Both the position numbers and the translations under genes were made by a program. This document shows, in pieces, positions 27,022 to 36,266 of a stretch of DNA of 64,000 bases; position 1 is the first letter of the stretch; each line of letters starts with the position of its first letter. The notes beneath the pieces were generated by a model, which was not told the DNA's origin, did not search any database, and was given only the letters and a program-made list of their open reading frames with translations. This DNA comes from a virus. Where the stretch lies: IMG/VR virus record IMGVR_UViG_3300030419_003589, positions 36,777-100,776 of that record; one strand, 5' to 3'.

Positions 27022-27899
27022 AGCGTTCCTTTTAGTTTCTCCAGTTTTAGTTTGGTCTCTGAATCCTTCAGAAACTTACAAAGCCTAGCTGCCCTAGCAA
27101 TGCAAGTATGTCTTGACTTTATTTGTGCTTTTAGAGCTGCTGATAAGTCGTCGGTTTCCTCTTCCATGAATGTGGTAGCTAGAAATTGATCCAGCAGGGG
27201 TTGCTCTTCTTCATGTATTTTAAATGTTACCTTGTTTGCGTGGGCCACAGCGTCATAGAACAATTGACTAAGAACTATATTCATATCAGTTGCAAACATG
27301 ATTTCATTATACTTTGAGTACAAACTCCTCATGCTTATGACATTCACGGGGAAATCAAAATTCTTGTCTCTTTCTGGGGCGCTTGTTAATTTCAATAGGT
27401 GGTATGTATCTCTATCGGACACGTAGTCTTCTATCTCCTTATTAATTTCTAGCCCTATCACGCCCAGATCCAACCCATAATCTGGATATGGTTCTCCCGG
27501 AAGAAATATATCTAAACCCGGAAGTATTGATTCTACTTTTAGATGATCTGATTTTGGCTTTGGTAGCACATCATGGGCATTAGTAAAAACAAACGGGCAG
27601 TCGATGTTATTCTCTTTGAATACGCTGCCGACTTTGTCTAGGTCGGTATCGTTAATCCCCGATATATTTAGTACGCACTGGATGTTTTTGTTTTGCGATA
27701 AATATTTGAGGGTGTCGTTGTTTAGGAAGCGGTAGTGTGTAATGAAGGTGTCTGGAGCGAAGGAGTCGAAAACATCAAACGTGGACAGGTTCGGATCTTG
27801 CCACAAAAATACATCCTGCCCGACAAGCTCTAAAGACTTGGCTAGGTACATTGGCTCTGTAGACAGCAGCGAGGTGTAATTCTGTATCAATAGTCTCAT
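27018..27899 (-). CDS. glycan-island protein, possible GT-B-like glycosyltransferase (293 aa)
   Basis: MRLLIQNYTSLLSTEPMYLA and a helix ending GQDVFLWQ resemble the first Rossmann unit of GT-B enzymes or CgeB-like proteins. A LKLTSAPERDKNF segment sits mid-protein. No E..CG nucleotide-binding motif is visible, so a glycosyltransferase role is a guess from fold hints and neighbours on both sides. It is linked by ATGA overlaps at both ends. Confidence 0.45.
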   Translation of the reverse strand: MRLLIQNYTSLLSTEPMYLAKSLELVGQDVFLWQDPNLSTFDVFDSFAPDTFITHYRFLNNDTLKYLSQNKNIQCVLNISGINDTDLDKVGSVFKENNIDCPFVFTNAHDVLPKPKSDHLKVESILPGLDIFLPGEPYPDYGLDLGVIGLEINKEIEDYVSDRDTYHLLKLTSAPERDKNFDFPVNVISMRSLYSKYNEIMFATDMNIVLSQLFYDAVAHANKVTFKIHEEEQPLLDQFLATTFMEEETDDLSAALKAQIKSRHTCIARAARLCKFLKDSETKLKLEKLKGTL

Positions 27900-28645
27900 T
27901 TGTTTTGTATCCTCTTAAATATTTTTATGTTATTTACTTTTCTTATTGGAGATTCTAACTCCACGATTTTTAACGGATGTCTGGGGGCTATCTCGTTCAA
28001 GGCCTCAAAGATGAACTTATTTTTATACTCTGGGTTTGATATTGTGCTATATAAAGCCTTTATAATCTTGTGTCCCGAGAGGAAGAGCATCTCTGTCCAG
28101 AAGCACTTTTTTAGACCCATCGAAAACTGCTCTAGCGTTCCTTGTGGTGATATTGCGTTTATTTCAAATCCGCAGTCGTCATTCCTGTCTTGCGTAAGGA
28201 CAGACGAGCACGTTAGGTCTAGATCTTTTAGGTGGTGCGCTTCTAATAGGTTCGACCCACTACACAACAGCACCTTGTTATTTGACGTATTGTTCAGGCA
28301 TAGCCTTGCACTTTCACAGCAATTTGAGTTAAAATGTACTTGATTCTCCACCACCCTAATGTTTATATCGCTGAATTTCTCTTTTATATAGTTTACAGTT
28401 TTTTGTGTCTCAAAGCCAGAGCAAACAATTATCTCAAAGTTTACAAAACACGCTTTGATTGACTCTATCTGCTTTTCTAGTATAGTCTTATTGCCTATCC
28501 TTATCATGCTCACGGGTCCATAGGACTTCATCCTATAGCCATGATTTTCACTAAAGAAAATAATCGTGACAAAATCACGCGTTTTACCTCCATCAATAAT
28601 CCCTTCGGATGTTGGAGTTGTAATATATCTATTATTTTTTCTCAT
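27896..28645 (-). CDS. divergent sugar-nucleotidyltransferase-fold protein (249 aa)
   Basis: FVTIIFFSENHGYRMKSYGP followed by IRIGNKTILEKQIESIKA mirrors the GxGxRxxxxxPK...G.PLL...I pattern of NTP-transferases, but the leading Gly-rich loop is degenerate. It could supply an activated sugar (the role RmlA would fill) or be an inactive relative. The start overlaps the upstream stop without a good ribosome site, suggesting reinitiation. Confidence 0.5.
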   Translation of the reverse strand: MRKNNRYITTPTSEGIIDGGKTRDFVTIIFFSENHGYRMKSYGPVSMIRIGNKTILEKQIESIKACFVNFEIIVCSGFETQKTVNYIKEKFSDINIRVVENQVHFNSNCCESARLCLNNTSNNKVLLCSGSNLLEAHHLKDLDLTCSSVLTQDRNDDCGFEINAISPQGTLEQFSMGLKKCFWTEMLFLSGHKIIKALYSTISNPEYKNKFIFEALNEIAPRHPLKIVELESPIRKVNNIKIFKRIQNK

Positions 28646-29411
28646 ATTTTAGATATGTATTCGTCTCCATAGATTCCTTGATGAGGGCTTTTAACATTTT
28701 CCTGTAGTCTAAGTAGTTAAGATAAAACGTCGAGGCTACGCTTTTTGGTATGCAAGTTACATTGTTGTCTGTATCTTCAACGTAGATAACCTTTTCCATA
28801 TCCAAAACCTTATCGTTTATGTAGTCTAGGAAGTCTGGATCTATTGTCGATCCAGCATCAATGTTCACAAACCTGCCTGTATATTTTATTTTTCTGAATA
28901 CCTCTGTCTCTCTGAGGTCTGTGGGACTTTCTGGGCTGTGGAAGGTCACTCTAGTTTTCACACCGTTAGAGTGTAGCTTGTTATAGTCGTTCACATAGTC
29001 TAGTACAGAGCTACCCCTGTTTATCAGGGTGGACTCATACACAGATAAAACCACAAGGAATCTTTCTTTGGGATAATTTATCTCATTGATAGACTCTATC
29101 GTTTTCTTTATGTCTTGTTCGTCTTCAGAGTCGTCGTAAACTATTATTCCGAAAGTCTGACCGCTTTGTTCAATACAGGCTTGTGCAAAGTCCTCTAAAG
29201 TTTTATACCCCTGCTTATCCATCGCTCTGAAGGTCTCAGATTCCTTTGGTCGATGAGCCAAGCAGAAATTTACTGGGTTATCCGCTTCGTACATCTTTTT
29301 AAGAAGACCTCCTACACAAGCGTCCTCCAAGGCCTTAGAGCCTTCATTGAAGAAAGCGCATGAACTGCAAAGAGATCCACATACTTTATTTATGTGTTCT
29401 TTGTTTCCCAT
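28632..29411 (-). CDS. Cys-rich N-terminus fused to a GT2-like domain (259 aa)
   Basis: Residues 11-51 contain CGSLCSSCAFF, a later C and NFCLAH: six cysteines that could bind Zn or an Fe-S cluster. From residue 86 the sequence TFGIIVYDDSEDEQDIKKTIESIN...RFLVVLSVYE looks like the first half of a GT2 fold, with VNIDAGSTIDPDFLDYIND in the place of the DxD region. The combination is unusual. Activity is uncertain because the acidic site is atypical. Confidence 0.5.
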   Translation of the reverse strand: MGNKEHINKVCGSLCSSCAFFNEGSKALEDACVGGLLKKMYEADNPVNFCLAHRPKESETFRAMDKQGYKTLEDFAQACIEQSGQTFGIIVYDDSEDEQDIKKTIESINEINYPKERFLVVLSVYESTLINRGSSVLDYVNDYNKLHSNGVKTRVTFHSPESPTDLRETEVFRKIKYTGRFVNIDAGSTIDPDFLDYINDKVLDMEKVIYVEDTDNNVTCIPKSVASTFYLNYLDYRKMLKALIKESMETNTYLKYEKK

Positions 29412-29828
29412 TTAGTTTCTCTTTATAGTGAGTTCGTAATGTGTTCCGGAGAGTTGCGTAGAGACTACATTGAGTCCCATCTCTTGAGCGAGGCCTCTCA
29501 GTACTTGTAAGCTGGTGGCGGACTGTAACTGTGAGATGATCTGAGACGCTGTTGTTTCGTCAATTTGGTCATTAATGACGTTCTTACAAAGTATCCTAAT
29601 GTCGGTACCTCCGATAATTAATTCACCATTAAGTCTTAACTTACTGGCTAGCAAGCCCAATAGCTCTTGTAGCTTATCAATGCTAAACGTATCAACCGCA
29701 TCGTTTGCCATTATTACATCACACTCATTGTCCGCTATTTCAGACAGGTCAATAGAGCTATTAAAGCATATCACCTTTTTAAAGTTCTCTATTGATTCTT
29801 GTTGTGGCCTGACTACATGTAATTTCAT
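29412..29828 (-). CDS. methyltransferase-like half-protein lacking a SAM-binding motif (138 aa)
   Basis: CDVIMANDAVDTF followed by LASKLRLNGELIIGG are the motif IV-VI equivalents of class I methyltransferases, but the N-terminal glycine-rich SAM loop is missing. It therefore looks like a C-terminal half used as a scaffold or a degenerate enzyme. It overlaps the upstream glycosyltransferase by ATGA. Confidence 0.5.
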   Translation of the reverse strand: MKLHVVRPQQESIENFKKVICFNSSIDLSEIADNECDVIMANDAVDTFSIDKLQELLGLLASKLRLNGELIIGGTDIRILCKNVINDQIDETTASQIISQLQSATSLQVLRGLAQEMGLNVVSTQLSGTHYELTIKRN

Positions 29829-30841
29829 TTTTGCGCTCCGTAAAAGTCGTCAAATATTCTGTTCCAATTGTTTATAAATTTCTCTTCTGAGAAGTCCTTA
29901 AGCACGGTTTCCCTAGCTGCGTTTCCTAATCGTTCTCTAAGCTCTTGGTCATTAAGTAGCTTTTCAATATATGACTCAAGTTCTTCTTCATCGTTCGATA
30001 GGAAACCGTTTACTCCGTTCTCTATAATCTCTGGTATCATGCATGTGGCCGTCGAGACAACAGCGCATCCGCAAGACATCGCTTCCAACAGAGATGTGGG
30101 TACGGGGCTGATTGTGGACGTATTTAAGAATACCTTACATCCATTGTATCTAGACACCAAGTCTTTCATGCCGTTTGCAACACCGCCTTTAATGTTTGGG
30201 ATTGCTTCATTTCCGTTTCCGATGACATCAATAATCTTTGATTCTGCTTGGAACTTTGAAACGACTCGTCGCCAGCCCTCATAGTTACAGCAATAATCTC
30301 TCTGTGGGAACTCGTTAACTACGCTAAGTACGTCAACCGATTGCTCAATATCGGCAGGTTTAAATGTGGAGCTGTCCACAGAATGATGCACTACACTAGC
30401 TGGGCATTTCATATCCCATTTTTTGACGGAGTATTCTGAAATAAACACATTGGAGCTTCCTATCATGCTCCTGAGCGCGGCTAGCTGCTCTTGTGGCCAA
30501 CTGGGAATTGGCAATGTGTGCTCTAGCGATAGAATCGGTACACCTAGAACTTGCTGGATTTGTGTTGCGGCCTGAAATTGCCCAAATTTACTTTGGCTTA
30601 ATATTATATCAATATCTAACCCACTTAAAATAGCATTCTTGGGTAGGATATAGTAGTTCTCAGGGAGTTTTGCATACGACTCGTCCCACTCTTTACACCC
30701 ATTATATCTAAAAGAATAGAAATTGTGTCCAGTTTTAGCCAATTGGCTTTGGTATCTTTCGTGAGTATCAAAGGTAAGGATGTTATACTTGTCCTTATTC
30801 CTGTTTACCTTATTTAATATTCTTATTGTTTGATTAGTCAT
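29825..30841 (-). CDS. GT4-family glycosyltransferase (338 aa)
   Basis: The C-terminal nucleotide-binding half is clear: KVFLNTSTISPVPTSLLEAMSCGCAVV (near residue 232) and GFLSNDEEELESYIEKLL form the E-x7-E region of GT4/group 1 enzymes. The N-terminal Rossmann half is more divergent. GGAGGAC precedes the ATG, which overlaps the upstream gene by 8 bases. Confidence 0.88.
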   Translation of the reverse strand: MTNQTIRILNKVNRNKDKYNILTFDTHERYQSQLAKTGHNFYSFRYNGCKEWDESYAKLPENYYILPKNAILSGLDIDIILSQSKFGQFQAATQIQQVLGVPILSLEHTLPIPSWPQEQLAALRSMIGSSNVFISEYSVKKWDMKCPASVVHHSVDSSTFKPADIEQSVDVLSVVNEFPQRDYCCNYEGWRRVVSKFQAESKIIDVIGNGNEAIPNIKGGVANGMKDLVSRYNGCKVFLNTSTISPVPTSLLEAMSCGCAVVSTATCMIPEIIENGVNGFLSNDEEELESYIEKLLNDQELRERLGNAARETVLKDFSEEKFINNWNRIFDDFYGAQK

Positions 30842-31967
30842 TGAGAATGTCCTCCATGAGTTTACCTACAACTTCATATGAGAATTTCTCTGCCTGACTT
30901 AGCCCAGCAGTTTTGTTCTCTACTGTATTCTTAATAGGATTTTCTAAGTATCTTTCGTAATACTCCCTCATCTTCTGCCTTATTTGTCTTTCGCACGGTG
31001 TGAACCAATATTCTCTACCCGTAAATAAATCAGGGAATGCAGAGTCACTACACTTGCAAGACGAGAATACACCGTCTACACAATATCCGGTTCTGTCATC
31101 ATCCGATATAAACTCAGGTGGGCCGCCGAAGTTTCCGCATATCGGGGTACTGCCAAATGCCATAGCCTCAAATGATGGAATAGACCAAGCCTCCCCATGA
31201 GAGGGACAGAGAAAACAGTCGAATTGGTTATGGAGGGCGTATAACGCCTCTTGATCAACCTTGTTTGGTATGATTATATCTTTTTTGTATTTTCTTAGAT
31301 CACCATATATTCTTAGTTTTTGTTTTATTTCCGATGTCTTCTGATCTACCAGCGCGTGAACCTGTTCGGGTGAGTGTCCAAACTTGTTTACCTTGATTAC
31401 GAGCGCCACTTCCTCGGAACGATCAAACTCGCTGTGAAAACAGGTGATGACAGCCTCTAGATTTTTTCTGTCATTAATGTCCCCTATATAATAAAAGGTA
31501 AACTTCCCTTCTGCTTCTGGGATGTCCAGCGTTCTGTACTGCTTCTTGTAGTTAGATAGATCGAAGGTGTGAGGTACAACTGAAATGGGCACTCCGATAT
31601 TGTCTTCTTCTAGAAGTTTTTTAGAGCATGTGTTTGGAACCCATATAGAATCCATCTGTTGAAGGTAGTCGAACCAAGGTAAGTGTTTGATGCTAACTGA
31701 TTCAGACGCTAAAAAAGCTATGTTCTTTTTGAACTTGCTGCTTCCGCATAGATGGTGAGGAAGAACGTGTTGTATACAGATATCGCACCCATCCGTACTC
31801 TTATCCTCTAATTCCTTTAGTCTGCCAGATATTTCTGAGTCTTGTGTTAGCGTAACATTTCTACAAACGACATCCACCCCTATGGAGTCTAACGCTAATA
31901 TGTAATTCTTAGCTGCTTCAGCCCATCCACCAAATTCTTTATAGTGGCCTATATAGAGTACCTTCAT
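30834..31967 (-). CDS. GT4-family glycosyltransferase (377 aa)
   Basis: VLYIGHYKEFGGWAEAAKNYI at the start is the GT-B acceptor-side loop, and FDCFLCPSHGEAWSIPSFEAMAFGS plus EFISDDDRTGYCV in the C-terminal half hold the E-x7-E donor site. Start ATG 31967 overlaps the upstream FkbM stop as TAATG with AGGAGAA before it. The middle contains a Cys-pair stretch (SSCKCSDS) of unknown meaning. Confidence 0.88.
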   Translation of the reverse strand: MKVLYIGHYKEFGGWAEAAKNYILALDSIGVDVVCRNVTLTQDSEISGRLKELEDKSTDGCDICIQHVLPHHLCGSSKFKKNIAFLASESVSIKHLPWFDYLQQMDSIWVPNTCSKKLLEEDNIGVPISVVPHTFDLSNYKKQYRTLDIPEAEGKFTFYYIGDINDRKNLEAVITCFHSEFDRSEEVALVIKVNKFGHSPEQVHALVDQKTSEIKQKLRIYGDLRKYKKDIIIPNKVDQEALYALHNQFDCFLCPSHGEAWSIPSFEAMAFGSTPICGNFGGPPEFISDDDRTGYCVDGVFSSCKCSDSAFPDLFTGREYWFTPCERQIRQKMREYYERYLENPIKNTVENKTAGLSQAEKFSYEVVGKLMEDILND

Positions 31968-32647
31968 TATTCTCCTGTCCTTAAAAATAGTGAGTCGCCC
32001 GATATACCTTTTAGTTGCCAAACTCTGGCGGCTTCAAAAAATCCCTGCTGTTCTAAAACATGCTTAATGATCATAAAATCTGTCTCCCCTTCATACATAA
32101 GGTGTTTGTGAGACCACTCTAACGCAATAGCTTTGACGGTTCCTATCATCTCTTGACACCCCTGTAAAACCTTCGCTTCTGCTCCTTGAACATCCATAAA
32201 AAGGGCGTCTATCTCGTCAATTTTTCGATCTTTACAAAAATCTAGTAGTGAGGTTCCATAAACCTCCATCTTCTCGGTTACATCTTTGACCCCAAAGATC
32301 TCCTTCATCCCGTTTCCCAGAGGAAGTATAGACCCCTGTCCCGTATTTTGCATTGCATCCCCCACGAACGTTTGGTCGTCGGGTATGGTTTCTAGGTCAT
32401 AAAACCTGTTAAAGACAACGGGGCCGGTGACATCTGTTACAGCCATATGTAAGGTATGGATATTTGGATTATCCTCAAACTTATTTTTACATATTTCATA
32501 ATTAAAAGGATCTGCTTCAAAAGCGTATATATTAGCTTCGGGCCAATGTTCTTCAAGTTCTAGTACATCATAACCTCTGTGAGCACCTACCTCAAATATA
32601 TTTTTTATATCTGGAAGTACCATCTTGATTTGTTTCAAGAACAACAT
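31967..32647 (-). CDS. FkbM-family methyltransferase (227 aa)
   Basis: NIFEVGAHRGYDVLELEE is motif I, AFEADPFNYEICK is motif II, and DALFMDVQGAEAKVLQG is the FkbM core motif with the acidic residue in place. ATG 32647 overlaps the upstream stop as TAATG; the extra residues from 32698 are not homologous-looking. It is flanked by GT4 genes on both sides, pointing to glycan O-methylation. Confidence 0.88.
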   Translation of the reverse strand: MLFLKQIKMVLPDIKNIFEVGAHRGYDVLELEEHWPEANIYAFEADPFNYEICKNKFEDNPNIHTLHMAVTDVTGPVVFNRFYDLETIPDDQTFVGDAMQNTGQGSILPLGNGMKEIFGVKDVTEKMEVYGTSLLDFCKDRKIDEIDALFMDVQGAEAKVLQGCQEMIGTVKAIALEWSHKHLMYEGETDFMIIKHVLEQQGFFEAARVWQLKGISGDSLFLRTGE

Positions 32648-34332
32648 TATTTCATCAACTCCCTTTGCTGCATTGTTTCTATCCTTTTTTGCTCCCACTG
32701 GTTTATTCTGTTTCTTTGTATGGATAGATTTTCATAGGCATTGTTAAAATCAAAGGGCTGTCTTGTGTTTAAGCCGTCAAATGCGGCGGATGACTCATTA
32801 AAATACATTCCTCCAGTGGATGATGTAGCGCTTCTATAGGTTAAGTCTCTTGTAAGCCTAGCTTCAAAGAATGTATTAAGCTTTGAGTGATCCTTTAGTA
32901 CGTTTGTTATCAACCATCTGGCTAGATCTTTATGATTCACGTTTGGTGGAATATCTTCGGGTTTGGGGTCGGGATGCTGTATGTCTGGCTGCGAGCACCA
33001 AGTTTGCTCTACAGGTCTTATCTCTACGCTATCAAAGTAGTCTTCCCATTTTTTACCGCTCATATGCCACTGGAAGTTTTGAGTGAATAGCTCTCTAGTT
33101 CTTTTACCAAGCTCTTCTCTCTTTTCATCTGTATACTCATTGAAAAATTTATCAAAGTACTCTGCGGCGACATTGTTATCTGGAACTGCTCTCAAGCATC
33201 CAGTTTCCAGCTCTTTGTATAGGGCAGCTGGTTTTATGGGGTATCCTTCGAGTTTTCTGATTTCGCTTTCCATAGCAGAATAATCTGTGCCGCAAACAGG
33301 AACACCACACGCAGCCGCTTCTACATAGGGCAATCCGAAGCCTTCGCAGTTTGCATATTGAGTGTAGAGATCGAATAGGTTCATAATAGAGGATAGATCT
33401 TCATACGAAACCCCGTTCTTCACGTTGGAGAGTGTGGAACCCCATTTTCCCGTAAACGGAGATTGTGCTACAGCCCCTTTAAATACAGATGGGAAAGGAC
33501 GCTTTGTTTCTGGACAAATGTACGTGAAGAGAACGTGAGAGGACAGATTGTGCTGTTGAAGCAGTTCCGGTATATCCCACCCTAAGTCTGGATATGATGT
33601 GTGACAATAGAGCATCACATTTTTGTTTTCTGATTTGTCTAAAAACGCTCTAAACGCCTCAAATAGATCTGGGTATAGCTTACGCCTCTGGTTACGCATA
33701 ACCGTGCCCAAAATCTTGCAGTCTGGGTCTAGTCCAAACTGCTTTTTGTGCATTTTTTTGTCCTCTACCGGATTATAAGCTGGATGCGCCGAAGGAGGAG
33801 CACTACCTAAATAGTTTATTTTACCTCCCGATTGGTCCTCCAGAACGGTTCCTGCCCAGTCGGAGTAGGTAAGGCAGGCATCTGCACTATTATACGAAGC
33901 TACCCACTGACGTGCTTGCGGTCTTGCATCAACGGTAGGCATGATGCACCACTTAAAGTATTTCCTAAATGGAGACCGTTCTGCAAATTCTAGCATCCAA
34001 AAGTCCCTAATGTCACAAACAATGTCTGGCATGAAATCGAGACATACGTGCTCAAATATCCACTCTCCAAACTGATTAGCGCCAGAAGAGTTGTATGCGT
34101 TGATTTCTTCTTCTGAGGCTTTAGGCTCACAGTCGGTATTTGGAGCCACGCCGTAATAGTGCCAAGGGATACCTTCGGCTCGTGGGTCATTTCTCTGCCC
34201 GTAAGATGACATCTCAGCAATTTCATACTTGCCGGTGCCATGAAGATAGTTTAAGATTTCGCGTGTATAGGTCGCATAGCCTGTGTTTAAGAACGTAGCT
34301 TCGCTACAGAATAGAATTCTTTTCTTTCTCAT
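32647..34332 (-). CDS. large GT4-family glycosyltransferase (561 aa)
   Basis: Starts RKKRILFCSEATFLNTGYATYTREIL (GT-B N-domain) and carries YANCEGFGLPYVEAAACGVPV near residue 335, the classic E-x7-E donor region. A C-terminal extension of about 130 residues ends in a Gln/Arg/Glu-rich helix not typical of GT4 enzymes. It opens the glycan island right after the SSB gene, one base past its stop, so replication and glycan genes share a transcript. Confidence 0.88.
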   Translation of the reverse strand: MRKKRILFCSEATFLNTGYATYTREILNYLHGTGKYEIAEMSSYGQRNDPRAEGIPWHYYGVAPNTDCEPKASEEEINAYNSSGANQFGEWIFEHVCLDFMPDIVCDIRDFWMLEFAERSPFRKYFKWCIMPTVDARPQARQWVASYNSADACLTYSDWAGTVLEDQSGGKINYLGSAPPSAHPAYNPVEDKKMHKKQFGLDPDCKILGTVMRNQRRKLYPDLFEAFRAFLDKSENKNVMLYCHTSYPDLGWDIPELLQQHNLSSHVLFTYICPETKRPFPSVFKGAVAQSPFTGKWGSTLSNVKNGVSYEDLSSIMNLFDLYTQYANCEGFGLPYVEAAACGVPVCGTDYSAMESEIRKLEGYPIKPAALYKELETGCLRAVPDNNVAAEYFDKFFNEYTDEKREELGKRTRELFTQNFQWHMSGKKWEDYFDSVEIRPVEQTWCSQPDIQHPDPKPEDIPPNVNHKDLARWLITNVLKDHSKLNTFFEARLTRDLTYRSATSSTGGMYFNESSAAFDGLNTRQPFDFNNAYENLSIQRNRINQWEQKRIETMQQRELMK

Positions 34333-34333
34333 T

Positions 34334-34648
34334 TTAGTCCTTGTCCAAACATCCGAAGTCGAATTGATTAACTCTGAAAATAATGTCTCCATTTTCATCT
34401 GCGTTCTTCGCAGAGGCTTGGACTGTCATTTTCATTCCTTTTTTACCCAATTTAGAGATAGCATCAGCCCCGCTATCCCAAGCTTGAAATTTTAAAGTTG
34501 TTGGGTATCTCTTTTTTTCTCCGTTTTTATTTCTTACATATTCATATGTAATCAAGTCAAACTTACAGAACCTTGCATTGTAGCCCCCGCTTGTCGGGAT
34601 AACTACCGGCGTTTCCAAGAGATATCCTGTAAATGTGCATATATTCAT
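34334..34648 (-). CDS. ssb: single-stranded DNA-binding protein (OB fold, 104 aa)
   Basis: ICTFTGYLLETPVV, RFCKFDLITYEY...KRYPTTLKFQAWDSGADAI and GMKMTVQASAK match the bacterial SSB OB-fold in order. The usual acidic C-terminal tail is reduced to CLDKD, so partner recruitment through that tip may differ. It has its own promoter (34669-34697) and directly precedes the glycan island. Confidence 0.85.
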   Translation of the reverse strand: MNICTFTGYLLETPVVIPTSGGYNARFCKFDLITYEYVRNKNGEKKRYPTTLKFQAWDSGADAISKLGKKGMKMTVQASAKNADENGDIIFRVNQFDFGCLDKD

Positions 34649-34661
34649 TTGTATTCCTTAG

Positions 34662-34681
34662 ATACTACATTATAGTAGTAT
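34662..34681. promoter_or_regulatory. perfect inverted repeat centred on the SSB -10 box
   Basis: ATACTAC (34662-34668) and GTAGTAT (34675-34681) are exact inverted arms that enclose precisely the six bases of the -10 element. This is an operator-like arrangement for a repressor or activator; chance cannot be excluded. Confidence 0.5.
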
Positions 34682-34697
34682 GGTATAATTATTCCAA
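34669..34697 (-). promoter_or_regulatory. promoter for ssb and the glycan island
   Basis: On the - strand TTGGAA (34697-34692), a 17-base spacer, and a perfect TATAAT (34674-34669), 21 bases upstream of the ssb ATG. AAGGAATA serves as ribosome site. Confidence 0.65.
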
Positions 34698-36266
34698 TTA
34701 AATTTCATGAATTTTATCGACAATAAATGAGTTGTCTTTATCTACATCTCCACACAGCATGAGGTTGTTGCCCTCATATAAAATATACTGGTATTTGTCT
34801 CTAGCATCGGGGAAAACAATGACACTGTCTAGTGAGCAGGTCATATCCTCAATAGTGAGAAACGACATGGTTCTGCCCTTCTGCTTGCTGCCCTTCTTGT
34901 TGATCTTATGGTTAGCCACCCTCTGAATATTGGCTACAATACATATGTCTTTGCCGTGTTTTCCGTCCATAATTTCCTTACAGGTTGTGTTGGCTATTGA
35001 GGTATCAACAGCGTCAACCTTGGAGTAAGACACTGGACACCCCAGCATTTTGGTCTCCTGCTCAATAATCCAAGCCGGATCATCATCCAGACTGTAAGGG
35101 GGATTCTCCAAAAGCTCTATTTCATTCTCAACAATCTGACTGCGATTCACATTACTGCACCCGCCGCCCAGTTTTTTGGTGGGGGCAAGATCTCTGAAGC
35201 ATTCCTCTAATTTTTCCCATTTATTTATTGGGTATTTTGAGGTGACCCATTTGACCTCAGTCTTGGTAAGCTCCCTGAAGATCAGGTATTCATACAATGC
35301 TTGATTTCTAGTTACTCCCGTTGACTTGGTAGAGAAGAAGCCTATAGAGGCCAAGGCTTTGAAGGCCGTGGAATTAATCTTAGGGGATAAATAGATCAGA
35401 ATGTCCATCCATGTAAAATTCTCTGCTTCTTTACCTAGTTCTTCCGTTGCTTCAGAAATAGCACTGACCACTTTGTCGCCCGTAACTCCGGTTAGCCCCT
35501 TTACGTCTTTGACTCCAAATTGTACGTTATCACCAAAGATAGCAAATTTTTTAGAGAAATTACTTAGTTTAGGAACCTTTACTTCAATATTAAATAGTTT
35601 AGCTTCGTTTACTAGCTCATAGATTTCTTGGTGCGGGTCTTGCTTCTCATTTGCGTAGTATAGGTACGACAAGAAGAACTCTTTGGTGTTGTTGGCCTTA
35701 TAGTACGCAGACCAGTAAGAGTCCAAAGCATAGGCTACGGCGTGGGACTTATTAAATGAATATCTAGATGATTTTTCAATCCACCCAAAGATTTCCTTGG
35801 CCGTTTCTTCATCAACAATACCCTGCTGCTTGCATCCATCGACAAACTCGCCACGTATTTTAGCCATAAGGTCTGCCTTCTTTTTACCAATGGCCTTTCT
35901 GAGATTGTCGGCTTCTTGCTCATTAAATCCTGCCAACTTCACGGCAATAAGCATTGCCTGCTCTTGGTAGACAAGAACTCCATACGTAGGCTTAAGTATT
36001 GTCTCTAGAGATGGATGTAGATAAGATACCTCCTCCTTATTATGCTTCCTGTCAACAAATCGCTGAGTCATTGACTTTCCATCAATAACGGCTTTCAGAC
36101 ATCCGGGCCTAATTAAAGCAATTAATGCCGCAAGTTCCTCTAGGTTTTTAGGTGCTAATCTCTTTGACCATGCTCTACCGAGATTGCTCTCAAGCTGAAA
36201 GACCCCCTTAGTTAGGCCTTCCTCATAGAGGCTCCAAGATTTTTTATCATTTCTATCTATAATCAT
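34698..36266 (-). CDS. dnaE: DNA polymerase III alpha, C-terminal half (fingers to OB domain)
   Basis: GVFQLESNLGRAWSKRL, LAALIALIRPG, YGVLVYQEQAMLIAV..AGF...EADNLRKAIGKKK and RYSFNKSHAVAYALDSY (near residue 168) are the fingers/thumb-facing motifs of DnaE. Residues about 430-522 hold an OB-type segment (TMSFLTIEDMTCSLDSVIVF). The three palm aspartates are absent because they sit in the partner gene at 36955-38583. The tau-binding tail of cellular DnaE appears missing. No intein residues precede the first Met. The two halves must associate to make an active polymerase (inference). Confidence 0.9.
   Translation of the reverse strand: MIIDRNDKKSWSLYEEGLTKGVFQLESNLGRAWSKRLAPKNLEELAALIALIRPGCLKAVIDGKSMTQRFVDRKHNKEEVSYLHPSLETILKPTYGVLVYQEQAMLIAVKLAGFNEQEADNLRKAIGKKKADLMAKIRGEFVDGCKQQGIVDEETAKEIFGWIEKSSRYSFNKSHAVAYALDSYWSAYYKANNTKEFFLSYLYYANEKQDPHQEIYELVNEAKLFNIEVKVPKLSNFSKKFAIFGDNVQFGVKDVKGLTGVTGDKVVSAISEATEELGKEAENFTWMDILIYLSPKINSTAFKALASIGFFSTKSTGVTRNQALYEYLIFRELTKTEVKWVTSKYPINKWEKLEECFRDLAPTKKLGGGCSNVNRSQIVENEIELLENPPYSLDDDPAWIIEQETKMLGCPVSYSKVDAVDTSIANTTCKEIMDGKHGKDICIVANIQRVANHKINKKGSKQKGRTMSFLTIEDMTCSLDSVIVFPDARDKYQYILYEGNNLMLCGDVDKDNSFIVDKIHEI

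Noticed and set aside
28021-28343. Plus-strand frames of 100-150 codons inside the glycan genes
   Set aside because: All are antisense shadows of well-supported minus-strand genes with no ribosome sites or motifs.
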